Assembly (NCBI RefSeq): GCF_028583425.1
Contig: NC_072797.1
Location: forward strand, 22,044,001-22,108,000
DNA length: 64,000 nucleotides
From: Eublepharis macularius
Taxonomy: Eukaryota > Chordata > Lepidosauria > Squamata > Eublepharidae
Direction of reading: 5' to 3'
The position numbers and the translations under genes are program-made. Below the pieces are notes generated by a model. The model ran no database searches. It was not told the origin of the DNA and saw nothing but the letters and a program-made list of their open reading frames with translations. Positions within the stretch are counted from its first letter, which is position 1. Each line of letters starts with the position of its first letter. Of this stretch, positions 11,566 through 21,180 are shown one piece after another.

Positions 11566-12099
11566 AATCATATTTGTCGCCACTGGAGAACATAATGGGG
11601 GATATAATCAGTGGATAGCGGGACTCACAGGCAACCATATTCCCCTGGAGTGCCTGTGATCTGATGGCAAATTCTTACCATTCCAATGTAATATTCCAAC
11701 AATGCAGGATTCCTTGCCACAAATGAGTAGCAACAGTGCCATTGTTATTCGAAGAAATCTATTGTCATGGATATAGCTAGAACTATAAGGGAACAATTGC
11801 TGGATAGGACCAAGAAAGTTATTCCAGACACCTTTGCATACAAAAACAGGCTTAGCCTGACCTCATAACTAGATAGGCCTAGAATAAAATAACCTTGGAG
11901 AGGGGCATAAAACAACAGTTACACGGTTGTATTGCCATGTGTAGGTTAGAAGAGCCATCTAAATCATACAATGGACCAAGGTCTTGTGCAGGGAGTATCT
12001 GAGAATGGCAGGAATGTGTAACTTCATAGAAGCTGGCAATATTATAGACATACTGATGAAGGGCCAAAGGATATTCAGACATATGAGAAAATTGTAATT

Positions 12100-12495
12100 A
12101 CTAATTTCTACATAGACTTTGATAACATAAAAAGGAACAAGAATGAACTAGCTATTATAAGTTTCAAGAAGATGTTTCAAATATGGATAATCTTTTTTGG
12201 TATTATAAAGATAATAGGCAAGAATTGGAGTCTCTGAAGCAGCTATTGTTAAGAAAAGGTTCTGAAACCCTATAAATACGACAAGCTAAACCATCAGCGA
12301 GGTTCTTCTTTGGAGGGGCTTCTTGCCTGTGACCGTCGTATCTTTGGATATTCATGTAATTGCTCTTTAATGATCTGAGTATTTATAATGGATGGCATGA
12401 TTTTCTGTTGATTGAGTTAATACCAAGAATCCTGAATAATTATTTTGCAACAATAAAGGCTTAAAATGGAAGCAGAGACTCCATAATTGTATTAC
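12100..12495 (+). mobile_element. Possible solo LTR (family unknown)
   Basis: AT-rich stretch with a TATA-like 'cctataaatacg' at about 12270 and a polyadenylation-type 'aataaaggc' at about 12452, spaced as in an LTR. I could not fix TG...CA ends or a target duplication, so both the ends and the assignment are uncertain. If real, it is an old, isolated remnant. Confidence 0.25.
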
Positions 12496-12681
12496 TTGTG
12501 TACAATACCTGGTAATGAACCTAAGATGTTACCTGTGGTGTGCCTCTTGCCAGGAGTTAAATGATTTGATATAGGAAAGCTAACTAGATGCTCAGGGCTT
12601 CTTAAGTACACACTTGTATTTGAACCAGGCCTAACCAGAATCATCCAGAACGTTATGATAGATCCTAATAACGGTTTGGGA

Positions 12682-13214
12682 TAGGGATCCCAGACCCCTG
12701 GTGGGAGCGGGGGATCCACCACCCCCACTCCCCCACCCCGCCTCCACTTACCTAACTGGCAGGGGGGGCACGCACCTTCCATGTGGGGTCCCCCGCGGTG
12801 CTGCATGCTCCTGTGCACAGCAGCCACCGGGATTGGGCCCGTTTGGGCCCAGATCGAGGCCGCTGCAGAGCACGAGAGTGCTCCTGTGTGCCGCAGCGCC
12901 TGAAAATGCCCCGGTTTGCGGCAAAACGGGCTCATTTTCAGGTGCTGCAGAGCGCAGGTGTGCTCCTGCACTCTACAGCGCCCAGAAACAGGCCTGTTCT
13001 GCCGCAGATTGGTCCCGTTTGTTTCTGCATGGATCGGGCCCGTTTTGAGCCCCCTGCAGAGCCTGGACGTGGTCCCAGGGGCTGCGCAATGACATCTCTT
13101 CTGAAGTGACATCATCGCACCTGTGGGGGCCTGCGTGCATGCACCCCCTCTCCCCCAAGGTAAGTGCCAGGCCCCTATCCCCCGCCCGGAGGTTGAGGGG
13201 GCCCGGCAACCCTA
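12682..13214. mobile_element. GC-rich non-autonomous hAT element
   Basis: 533 bp, starting TAGGGATCCC and ending GGCAACCCTA (inverted TAGGGTTGCC), flanked by the perfect 8-bp duplication GTTTGGGA (12674-12681 and 13215-13222). The interior is GC-rich and contains diverged inverted blocks ('gggcccgttt', 'ctgcagagc'), which produce overlapping long frames on both strands that are not genes. The terminus is shared with the short 210-bp MITEs, so one transposase may have moved both. Confidence 0.85.
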
Positions 13215-13222
13215 GTTTGGGA

Positions 13223-14470
13223 AAGGTTGGCCACCAGAGAACGGCGGTCCAATAAAATCTTCTGATCAGTGGATGATGCTAAGGTAAGAGTGTAGCTGTT
13301 TAAAGGAGTGGCTCTCTAGCCCACAAAAGCCTAAGTAAGAAGAAGTTAGAAGGAAAACTTGTTAGTCTTTAAGATGCCTTAGGACTGGGCCTGATTAACA
13401 CACTTACAGGTCTGGAAATATTATCGTTCAACACATTCGCGACCTCTAGTGGCGATATTTAGAATCGCTGCTAGTTTTTTTCTGATAAAGAGCCTTTTAT
13501 AAAGAAATCAAACAAGAAACCCGTATTTCATCAATGGCCTGGCCTCACATTGCTAACTCCTCCTGCCAATCCATACCTCCCTTTAGCTTCTGGACTATCC
13601 AGTCAGCCTTCCTTGAGCACTACCATTAAAAAATATTTTTAGTAAATGTCATTTTACTCTACCGATAGTGATATTGCTACTTTACCAGTGGCACTGACCT
13701 TTAATCAGTACGAAGCCGAGTTTCTTAGGACCTTGTTGTTGTTGTTGTTAATGATAAAGATACTGTTAACACAATCATCAGCGGTCTTTTTCACATCTTT
13801 ATTGCTCACAGAAAAGTCGGAGAGGGGTGAATAATGAATGACAAAGTCAATGTTTATAGAATAAACGAGCATTAGAGAAAGGCAGGCTTTAAAAATATAA
13901 ATGCAGAAAACAATTTTTAAAAGATGAATTGTTTAAATAATTTAAACGGAAACCACAGAGAGTTAAGGTCTCTGGTAAATTTTTAAGCTTCCCGTGTTGC
14001 AGAGTCCCGATCACGTTGGACTGCAAACACATCATTCTAGAGATATAACGAAAAAGCAATTTTGCAAGATGGATTGAGGCAGACGAGCGATAAGCTTTTT
14101 GCTGCTTTCTAAGTGACTGTATTCCATTTGTTGGGCATGGGAATTCAGTCGTTCAGTTTTGAGAAGCTTTCATGAAGACAGAAGCGATTACTGTTCCACT
14201 GTTGACAGCCCCTCGGTGTATCTTCCTAGGAATCTGCAAATTTTTAAAAAATGCAAAAGTTCCTTGCATTTGAAACAGAGGGTCGTGCGACTGAAGTTGT
14301 GGCGGTGTAGTAAGGAATCGCCTTAGACTGGAATCCTTGCAGAAAGTCAATCCAGACATTCGTTGGTCCAGACATTCGTTACTCCAGAACGAGCCAGATA
14401 TTCGTTTGAGTTGGGGTGTTTTTTTTTTTTTTTTAAGAAACTAAGAAGTTCCTCCTGGCGAAGCACCTGC
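13223..14470. other. Region upstream of RXFP3, no gene recognised
   Basis: Mostly AT-rich unique sequence. A piece at 13340-13375 resembles the end of the 'gttagtctttaaggtgcc' repeat family. A short direct duplication ('ccagacattcgtt') occurs at 14353-14380, and a T-run at 14419. It may hold distal RXFP3 control elements, but none can be named. Confidence 0.35.
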
Positions 14471-14479
14471 GTCCCAAAC

Positions 14480-15100
14480 CTCCCCGGTGCGCGCTCTAAG
14501 AGACCTTTCATTACCAGCTAATTTGGCGGCTGAAGAGGACGGAGGAGAGGCGCTCTGGCATCGATCGCGTTCCCAGGCTGCTCGGTTTCAGCACCTTGGA
14601 GAGCTCCACCGGCGCGCCACCGCGCACGCGCGCCCCTCTGCCCAAATAAGAGCAGGCGGCGGGGGCAGGAAGGCGGCAGAAGTGCACCGCCGGAGAGGCA
14701 GCGGGACTTGGGCGAGAGTTGCGGGCGGAAAGGGACGGAGGCGCAGCTTAGGAGAGCCGGGCCAGCTCTGGGTACTTCGGCGCGCGTCTGATCGAGGCAG
14801 CCGCGTCTGAAAGGCGCTGCTAGATCCGCGGCAAGGCAGAGTTAGCGGCCGGGTCGCGTTGCCCTACTCCTGTCTTGGCGCTTCAGCCCTCGGACTTTGG
14901 ATCGGCGCTTGTTCGTTTGGCGAGCCGTGCGCTTTCCCTTCCCTGCTGCGCTCCCACCGTTCGCTCCAGAAGAGGAACGGGCTGCGAGCGTCTCTCTTCT
15001 CCCCAGACTCCGCAGCCAAGGACTTCGCAGCCTACATTGGATCTCTAGCGGCACCCCGGTAAAGACTCCTAGGCTTTGGGCTGCTAAGCTTCGGGCTGTT
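14480..15100 (+). promoter_or_regulatory. CpG island / probable RXFP3 promoter and 5' leader
   Basis: The base composition changes sharply from AT-rich to GC-rich with many CpGs (for example 'ccaccggcgcgccaccgcgc' near 14608), just before the RXFP3 coding region. There is no convincing TATA box, which fits a CpG-island promoter. The transcription start cannot be placed from sequence, and part of this stretch is likely 5' untranslated mRNA. Confidence 0.55.
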
Positions 15101-15124
15101 TCAGTGAGCACGTCGAAGAGGGGG

Positions 15125-15126
<2 letters not shown>

Positions 15127-15186
<60 letters not shown>
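15127..15186 (+). repeat. (CT)30 microsatellite in the RXFP3 leader
   Basis: An uninterrupted 60-bp CT run, ending 77 bp before the chosen RXFP3 start codon. It keeps an upstream frame open by coding alternating Ser-Leu, which is why a much longer N-terminus seems possible. Such runs are length-polymorphic. On the transcript it would be a pyrimidine-rich tract. Confidence 0.95.
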
Positions 15187-15189
<3 letters not shown>

Positions 15190-15262
15190 GCCTTCCTGGG
15201 CACAGCTGCTCTTTCGGGACAGGGAGGGACAGAAAGGAGCAAAGGCTTCGCTCTATCATGGG

Positions 15263-16624
15263 ATGGATACCCTTTGCGAACACAGCTACTGCTCGCTAGC
15301 AGCTAGCATGAAAGAAGCAGGGCCGGGAGAATTCCCGGATTTCTCCCTCAACTTCTTGGAGGAAGGGCAATGGAGCAACATGAGCAACCAGTCCCTGCAA
15401 GAGCTTCCCATGAGCATCGCCAACCTGGACCGAGCAGACGGGCTGCAGGGCTCCAGCTGGATCATCGTCCGCATCCTCATCTCCATCATCTACTCTGTGG
15501 TGTGCGCCCTCGGCCTGGTTGGCAACCTGCTGGTGCTCTACTTGATGAAAAGCAAGCAGGGCTGGAAGAAGTCCTCCATCAATCTCTTTGTGACCTGTTT
15601 GGCGGTGACAGACTTCCAGTTTGTGCTGACCTTGCCCTTCTGGGCTGTGGAGAACGCCCTGGATTTCACCTGGCTCTTCGGCAAGGCCATGTGCAAGATC
15701 CTCTCCTACGTGACGGCTATGAACATGTACGCCAGCGTCTTCTTCCTCACTGCCATGAGCGTCGCTCGCTATCACTCCGTGGCCTCTGCCCTGAAGAGCA
15801 GAAGGCAAGGGGGGCTTTGGGGAAGCTGCTGGTCAGCCAAATGGCTCTGCGTACTCATATGGACCTCTGCCATCCTGGCTTCCTTGCCCCATGCCATCTT
15901 CTCGACCACCTCCACAATCTTAAACGAGGAACTCTGCCTGGTCAAGATCCCGGACAGCCAAGGGAACAATACTCAGTTTTGGCTAGGGCTGTACCAGTCG
16001 CAGAAGGTGCTGCTGGGCTTTGTGCTGCCGTTGGGCATCATCACCCTTAGCTACCTGTTGCTCGTCCGCTTCATCAGCGACAGGCATGTGGGCGCCAGCT
16101 CCTGCGGCCCCAGCACTAAGCGCCGGTCCAAAGTGACCAAATCGGTGACCATTGTGGTGCTGTCCTTCTTCCTCTGCTGGCTGCCCAACCAGGCGCTCAC
16201 CACGTGGGGCATCCTCATCAAACTCAATGTCCTGCACTTCAGCCATGCATACTTCCTCTCTCAGGCATACCTGTTCCCCATCACGGTGTGCCTGGCACAC
16301 TCCAACAGCTGTCTCAACCCCATCTTCTACTGCCTCATGCGCAAGGAGTTCCGCAAAGCCCTCAAGAAGCTGCTGTGGAGGATCACGTCACCCTCGGTGA
16401 CCACCATGCGCCCTTTCACTGCAACCACCAAGCCTGAACAAGAGGAGAAAGCATCGCATGCCCTGCTACCCATTCGCTCTGGGCATGATTCTCCTGCAGC
16501 CATTGCTGCTCCTGCCATTGCAGGCACCGTGTCTGACATCATCTCTTATCCCCCAGGCATGGTGGTGTACAGTGGCCGCTGTGATCTCTTGCCCACCAGC
16601 GGTTCTGCTGAGACTCACTGTTAG
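15263..16624 (+). CDS. RXFP3: Relaxin-3 receptor 1 (RXFP3), rhodopsin-like GPCR
   Basis: Intronless 453-residue class A receptor; human RXFP3 is 469. In mammals it binds relaxin-3 at neuronal plasma membranes and signals through Gi. The N-terminus has sequons at N39 and N42. Seven membrane segments lie near 72-95, 105-128, 145-167, 193-214, 246-270, 292-315 and 333-357. C144 at the top of TM3 and C225 in loop 2 can form the usual disulfide. TM6 has CWLPNQ (305-310), TM7 has NSCLNPIFY (348-356), and the tail keeps MRPFTATTKPE. The DRY position reads A168-R169-Y170. I chose the ATG at 15263 (G at -3, G at +4) because upstream in-frame codons run through a CT repeat and resemble no receptor; it gives about 71 residues before TM1, near the mammalian length. 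The gene faces SLC45A2 tail to tail, as in human. Paralogues (RXFP4, RXFP3-like) are possible, but synteny favours RXFP3. Confidence 0.95.
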   Translation: MDTLCEHSYCSLAASMKEAGPGEFPDFSLNFLEEGQWSNMSNQSLQELPMSIANLDRADGLQGSSWIIVRILISIIYSVVCALGLVGNLLVLYLMKSKQGWKKSSINLFVTCLAVTDFQFVLTLPFWAVENALDFTWLFGKAMCKILSYVTAMNMYASVFFLTAMSVARYHSVASALKSRRQGGLWGSCWSAKWLCVLIWTSAILASLPHAIFSTTSTILNEELCLVKIPDSQGNNTQFWLGLYQSQKVLLGFVLPLGIITLSYLLLVRFISDRHVGASSCGPSTKRRSKVTKSVTIVVLSFFLCWLPNQALTTWGILIKLNVLHFSHAYFLSQAYLFPITVCLAHSNSCLNPIFYCLMRKEFRKALKKLLWRITSPSVTTMRPFTATTKPEQEEKASHALLPIRSGHDSPAAIAAPAIAGTVSDIISYPPGMVVYSGRCDLLPTSGSAETHC

Positions 16625-18516
16625 GCATCGAGGGGTTGGGCATGGATGAAGTTTTTGAAGCTGTTCCTATCCCCAGGGTCAATGGATGGGTATCTGTACA
16701 CTGGGGGACTTTCTTGCCTTACAGATAGCAGGATGATAGGAATAGGATTATGCCCCTGTGGTTGTTCTGTTTGTAGGGAAGAAGGGGAGAGGAGACAGAA
16801 CATAAAACGTGTGCAGGACTGTGCCTGTAATACAGGGAAGACAGCCATAGCCAGGCATTTGGGAGAGATTCCCCAATATCAGCAATGCGAAGGATGTTGT
16901 CTAGAGAAGCGAGCTCAAGCAAACAGAGGAAACGAAGGCAGTGTTCTTTCAGGACTTCCTTGGACATTTGCTTATCTTTTGGGAATTGGCCAGGGTATCT
17001 GCTCCTGACGCTCTTAGTGGTGGGGAGAAGGGGACGACTAGGTTGGGGCTGTTCCTGGTGAAAGTGGGAGTCTTTTTAATACAGGGACCACCCTCAGATT
17101 GTCTGGTTCCAGTGGGAAAGGAAGCTCAGGAGACCCTCACTGGCATAACCCTTGAATTGAAGTGTGATGGTACAACTTAGCATCCTTCCTAAAGGTAGTA
17201 GGGAAGGTGTGAGAACGGAGAGAGGAAATTTACGAAGTTGCTGTACTCCGGAAGCAGGTAAAATAGTTGAAGGAAAGGAAATCAGAGAAGCTAGGAACGG
17301 CGCAGCTTCTTCAAGCATACTGATAGTTTTCTGTGATAATATTCAATTAACAAAACCACGGAGAGCATCTGGGATCCACAAGGCACTCACAGAGCTAAGC
17401 CGCAGTGCTGAATGGCTGTAAAAGATGCGAGATCAGATGGTAGTAAGAGGGGCTGTAAAGAATCCAGGAATGAACAGGGTTGCCTTGCCAAGACCCCGGC
17501 TGCATCTGATCAAAAGTCTATCTGGTCTAGCATCCTATTTTCAAAAGCAGACAGCCGGATTCTTCTGCACCCATATAAGCAAGGCATGAAGGCAACCGTT
17601 TGTGCCTTCCCTGTTCTTTGCCCCTGGCCCCCGCCCAGCACCTGCTCCCCAGAGTTATACTGTCTCTGAACACGGAGTTTCAACCAGCTGTTCAAGTTAA
17701 TAGAGCCACTAATAGATCTGCCCTCCATGGGTTTGTCTGATGTTTGGGCACCTTGGGCAGAGAAGATGTCTGCATCTTTTAAAACAACCAACCTTTTTTC
17801 CTGGAAGAAGTGCAGGAAAGGGTCCTTTCTCCGCTGCATCTTTGGGTGGCTTTTTCTGCCCGTCTGGCATTCAGAATTATTCAAAGTCCTCCTTTGTTGT
17901 TAAACGGTGAATACCGACCAGGCTTTGCATTTAAGCAATAGGATTCACTCTTCGGATCCACTTTTCTTTCTTCTCGAGATCCTTTTAGAAAAAATCCTAG
18001 CTCTTACATTGCTGCTGTGGAAGAGTTGATCACTGCCCCAACCCTGATTTATTGGTAACTCTCCGTATATCCATGGCTACTCTTGTATTAAGCCAAAGGG
18101 GCTGGGGTTTCTCCAAAAGGCTGATGATCATTACGTAGTGCTATCAGTGAAGATGCTGTACCTGTAAAGAGGTAGGAACAAAACAGCCTGGTTGGTGTTC
18201 TGGGGTGCAGCCCAAAGGGATGCTTCATGACTGATGATTTTGCATTAGATATTCTGTTAAGTGTCAAGAGACTAAGCCTTGTTCCTTATTAAACCACTCT
18301 GCTTATTCTGTGTAGAACATTATTGCTACTTCATCTGCCGGCAAACTTTGCTTGAAAAGATTCAGTCACTCTGCTGCCAGTTTTAAAGGTAGCTTCAATA
18401 CTAAAACTTCTGTAAATCTAACCTTTTGTGTTTGCGTCTTTGTGCGTGGAATTCCAGGCCAGGAAGTGCCAACCTTGTTGAACCCAGAGGGACTTTTAGA
18501 ATTTTGAGAAAAGGTA
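16625..18516 (+). other. Likely RXFP3 3' untranslated region and downstream flank
   Basis: Unique-looking sequence without recognisable repeats up to the MITE at 18525. An ATTAAA at 18288-18293 is a possible polyadenylation signal; no AATAAA was found closer to the stop codon on the plus strand. Short overlapping frames here have no protein character. Confidence 0.4.
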
Positions 18517-18524
18517 GCGGGTGC

Positions 18525-18785
18525 CAGGGCTTTTTTTCAGGGGGAACACAGGGGAACGGAGTTCTGGAACCTCTTGAAAATGGTCACATGGCTGGTGGCC
18601 CCGCCCCCTGATCTCCAGACAGAGGGGAGTTGAGATTGCCCTCCGTGCTGCCAAAGCGGCACAGAGGGCAATCTAAACTGCCCTCTGTCTGGTGATCAGG
18701 GGGTGGGGCCACCAGCCATGTGACCATTTTCTCCAAGGGCAACCCACTGAGTTCCACCACCTCTTTTCCCAGAAAAAAAGCCCTG
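18525..18785. mobile_element. Fold-back hAT MITE (CAGGGCTTTTTT family), copy 3
   Basis: Starts CAGGGCTTTTTTTCAGG and ends with the inverted partner. The flanks GCGGGTGC and GTGGGCAC are a decayed 8-bp duplication. The two inverted halves meet near 18650. Confidence 0.8.
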
Positions 18786-19199
18786 GTGGGCACTATCACA
18801 AAACAGCTGCCTTGAGGAGTGGGGGTCCTAACCTTCACTCTTCCCCCAAACATATTTTTAAAATAAAGTTTCATTTAAATAAAATGTTCGATGATGAACT
18901 TGGAAGAAAAATGGGTTTCAGGTTCTGTAAGAAGTCAAAAAAACTTTGGGGTAATTTTTCCTGAGCTTGCTCACATATATTTATTCATTTGAAATGAATT
19001 GTGCTATTGCATTGGGTGGACACAGATACTATCTGCATGTGTTTGTGGGATTAGAAACTCTCAGAGGCGGATCTAGGTGAAGCCAGCACTGTGGAGTCCA
19101 TAAAACTGTATACAACGGGATTTTATTTGGCACGTGTGTGTCTGAATCAATGGGACTTAGGCTTGCTTTTGTGTTATCTGCTTTGATGACCTGCTCCTT

Positions 19200-19330
19200 T
19201 TTTCTTCTTCTTCACTCTGAAGACTAATACATTTGTTGCAGCAAAAGCTTTCATGGGCTTCAGGACACAAAAGCTTTTGTTGTTACCCTAAATTTGTTAA
19301 TCCTGATGGTGCCACAAGAGACTTTATTTC
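19200..19330. repeat. Decayed repeat of the 'gttagtct...aaagctttc' group
   Basis: Contains 'gactaatacatttgttgcag', 'aaaagctttcatgggcttca' and 'gatggtgccacaagagact', blocks shared with the hammerhead-like repeats at 49.9, 51.2 and 58.6 kb. The ribozyme-like core itself cannot be read here. Confidence 0.4.
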
Positions 19331-19507
19331 AAAATGAAGGGACTAAAGAAGGATTCTGATGGAGCCATGTTGCCCCTGCCTGTTTGAGGCCACTAATACA
19401 TTTCAGGTTAGACACATGAGCAGAGGAACAGCATCCATCCTGGGCATGCCAAGAGGGCAGCTGATTGGCAAAGGCTCTCTTAACACCTACAGGAGTATCT
19501 CAAGAGT

Positions 19508-19660
19508 CAGAGAGGGGCTGCGGCTCAGTCATAGAGCAGAAGGTCCCAGGTTCGATACCCAAACAGGTAGCAGGTGATGGAGACCTCTAAGGAGACCCTG
19601 AAGATTCACTGCCAATGACAGTGAACAATACTGACCTTGATAATACACTGTAAGAAGAGA
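19508..19660 (+). repeat. tRNA-derived SINE, family B
   Basis: Shortened copy: 'ggctgcggctcagtcataga', B box 'cccaggttcgatacc', and 'gtgaacaatactgacctt'. Confidence 0.65.
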
Positions 19661-19661
19661 C

Positions 19662-20130
19662 CAGCTGGGCCATACCAGTGGCCCATCCAGCCCAGCATTC
19701 TCTTTCACCCAGTAGCCAACCAGATGCCTTTGAGGGCTAACAAATAGGGCATAGAGGTCAAAGTCTTCCCTGATGCAATCTCCTAACGTTGATATTCAGA
19801 CGTTTGCTGCCTTAATCACATGCCTACCGGTCACTGATGGAACTGTCCTCCATGAATCTGTGTTAAAGCCGGCTATGCTTGTAGCTGTCAGTACGTCTCC
19901 TGAGATTTCAACCAGTTAATTTACTCTTTGAAAGAAAAACTTCCTTCTGTCTGTTCTTTTTTGCCCATCAACTTCATTGGGTGCCCCCCAGTGCTATGGG
20001 AGACGGAGAAAAAGCTTTCTCTATCCACTTTCTCAATTCCATGCATAATCTTATATACTAATAGCCAAGTAGCCCTGATGTGTGTGAACGGACAAGAGAG
20101 ATCTTCCTACACACCTGAAAAATGCCCTGG
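19662..20130 (-). mobile_element. CR1-like LINE 3' end
   Basis: Reverse-strand CR1 3' portion: 'ggcccatccagcccagcatt', 'gggcatagaggtcaaagtct', and the ORF2 end region with 'cccatcaacttcattgggtg'. It matches the fragments at 2.2, 31.5 and 34.7 kb in content and orientation. Confidence 0.65.
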
Positions 20131-20439
20131 GTTTGCAGAAAAATCTGTAATCTAAAACAAAAATACACCAGAGGTTAAAAAAACCCAAAATGATTAAAAG
20201 ATCTCTGGTAGCTTTAACTACCTCAGCAGATAACAGTTTAGCCAATATTCCAGGCCTGGTTTCTGTGAGGAAAAAGCAGGGGGGGCAGGGCCCTTTCCTG
20301 GGTTGTTTGGGCCTTTGAGAGAGGACTCATCAGGACCAGGACCAGAAACAAGCACCACATGACTTGATACCACATGACTTGCATGACTCACGCAGGCCTG
20401 GCTGCTTGCTACTGTTCAACAGCACCCCCCCCTCCCAAG

Positions 20440-20632
20440 CCAGTGTTGTGGTTAGAGTTTCGGAGACCCAGGTTTGAATCACCACTCTGCTGTGGAAGCT
20501 TACTGGGTGGCTTTGATCCAGTCACACTCTCAGCCTAACCTACCTCTCAGGGTTATTGTGAGGATAATATGGATGCATGACGTAAGCTGTTTTGGGTCCC
20601 CACTGTTCAAAATAAATTAGTAAATATAGATG
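20440..20632 (+). repeat. tRNA-derived SINE, family A
   Basis: 'gtggttagagtttcggagac', B box 'ccaggtttgaatcacc', body 'cctacctctcagggttattg', tail 'aaaataaattagtaaatata'. Confidence 0.7.
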
Positions 20633-20634
20633 AA

Positions 20635-20960
20635 GATGGGAGAGAGATAAAAGGTCAGTTGTTTTATGGGTTTGAAAGAAAGAAGGACATAGGGAAAGGT
20701 GAGTATATGGGGGTTGCCAGGAAGAGGGGGAAAGGGAATAGTGTGGGGAAGGGGATACAGGGGGAAGTGAAGTAACAACAAGTTTATGCAACTGGCCTGG
20801 CTCAGCTGGTACCATGGAACTAGGCCATAGGGGAGAAGGTGAAAGGGAGAAAGGTGAAAATGGGGGGACAGAAAAATGCGGGTGGGAAGGAGAAAGGGAA
20901 TCTAGAAAGGGGGAGAGTTTATGTGGGGCAGTGAAGGGAAAGAGGACATGGTACAGGAGG
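20635..20960. repeat. Purine-rich low-complexity stretch
   Basis: The plus strand is dominated by A/G runs of the 'gggagaaggtgaaagggaga' type. Read on the minus strand this gives a Pro/Ser-rich open frame (20540-21001) that is compositional, not a gene. Confidence 0.6.
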
Positions 20961-21087
20961 GGAACATGAGATGCCCCCGCAAATCCTTGTGGGTCCCCCA
21001 CTTGTTTTCTCTCTTATCGCCGATGGTTTGACTGAGTCTAAGGCAAATTCATGCATTCATATGTAGTGTAACAGCAGGTGGCTGCAA

Positions 21088-21180
21088 TCCTAAGGATGCT
21101 TTCCTGGGAGTAAGCCCCACTGAATAACACAGAACTTACTTCTGAGTAGATCTACCTAGGATTGCTCCTTGTGCTAAAAA
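21088..21180. repeat. Short palindromic repeat (GCAATCCTAAG ends), copy 1
   Basis: About 90 bp, from 'gcaatcctaaggatg' to 'cctaggattgctcc', with a partly inverted interior ('gggagtaagccccactgaat'). Relatives lie at 26.65, 30.19, 49.6 and 53.26 kb. Probably a tiny MITE. Confidence 0.55.

Noticed and set aside
12492-13209. A 207-codon frame on the minus strand and overlapping plus-strand frames
   Set aside because: They fall in the GC-rich hAT element at 12682-13214 and are out of phase with each other.
1-14400. ADAMTS12 exons
   Set aside because: Expected by synteny, but no frame matches the signal-peptide exon or metalloprotease exons; the gene probably starts beyond the left edge.
14897-15262. 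A 122-residue N-terminal extension of RXFP3
   Set aside because: It is GC-rich leader followed by a Ser-Leu repeat from a CT microsatellite, resembles no receptor N-terminus, and a good start codon exists at 15263.
15296-16542. Long frames on the other strand and in other frames across RXFP3
   Set aside because: They are shadows of the GC-biased RXFP3 coding region; the plus-strand frame has the seven-helix signature.
20540-21001. A Pro/Ser-rich 153-codon frame on the minus strand
   Set aside because: It comes from a SINE tail plus a purine-rich low-complexity tract.
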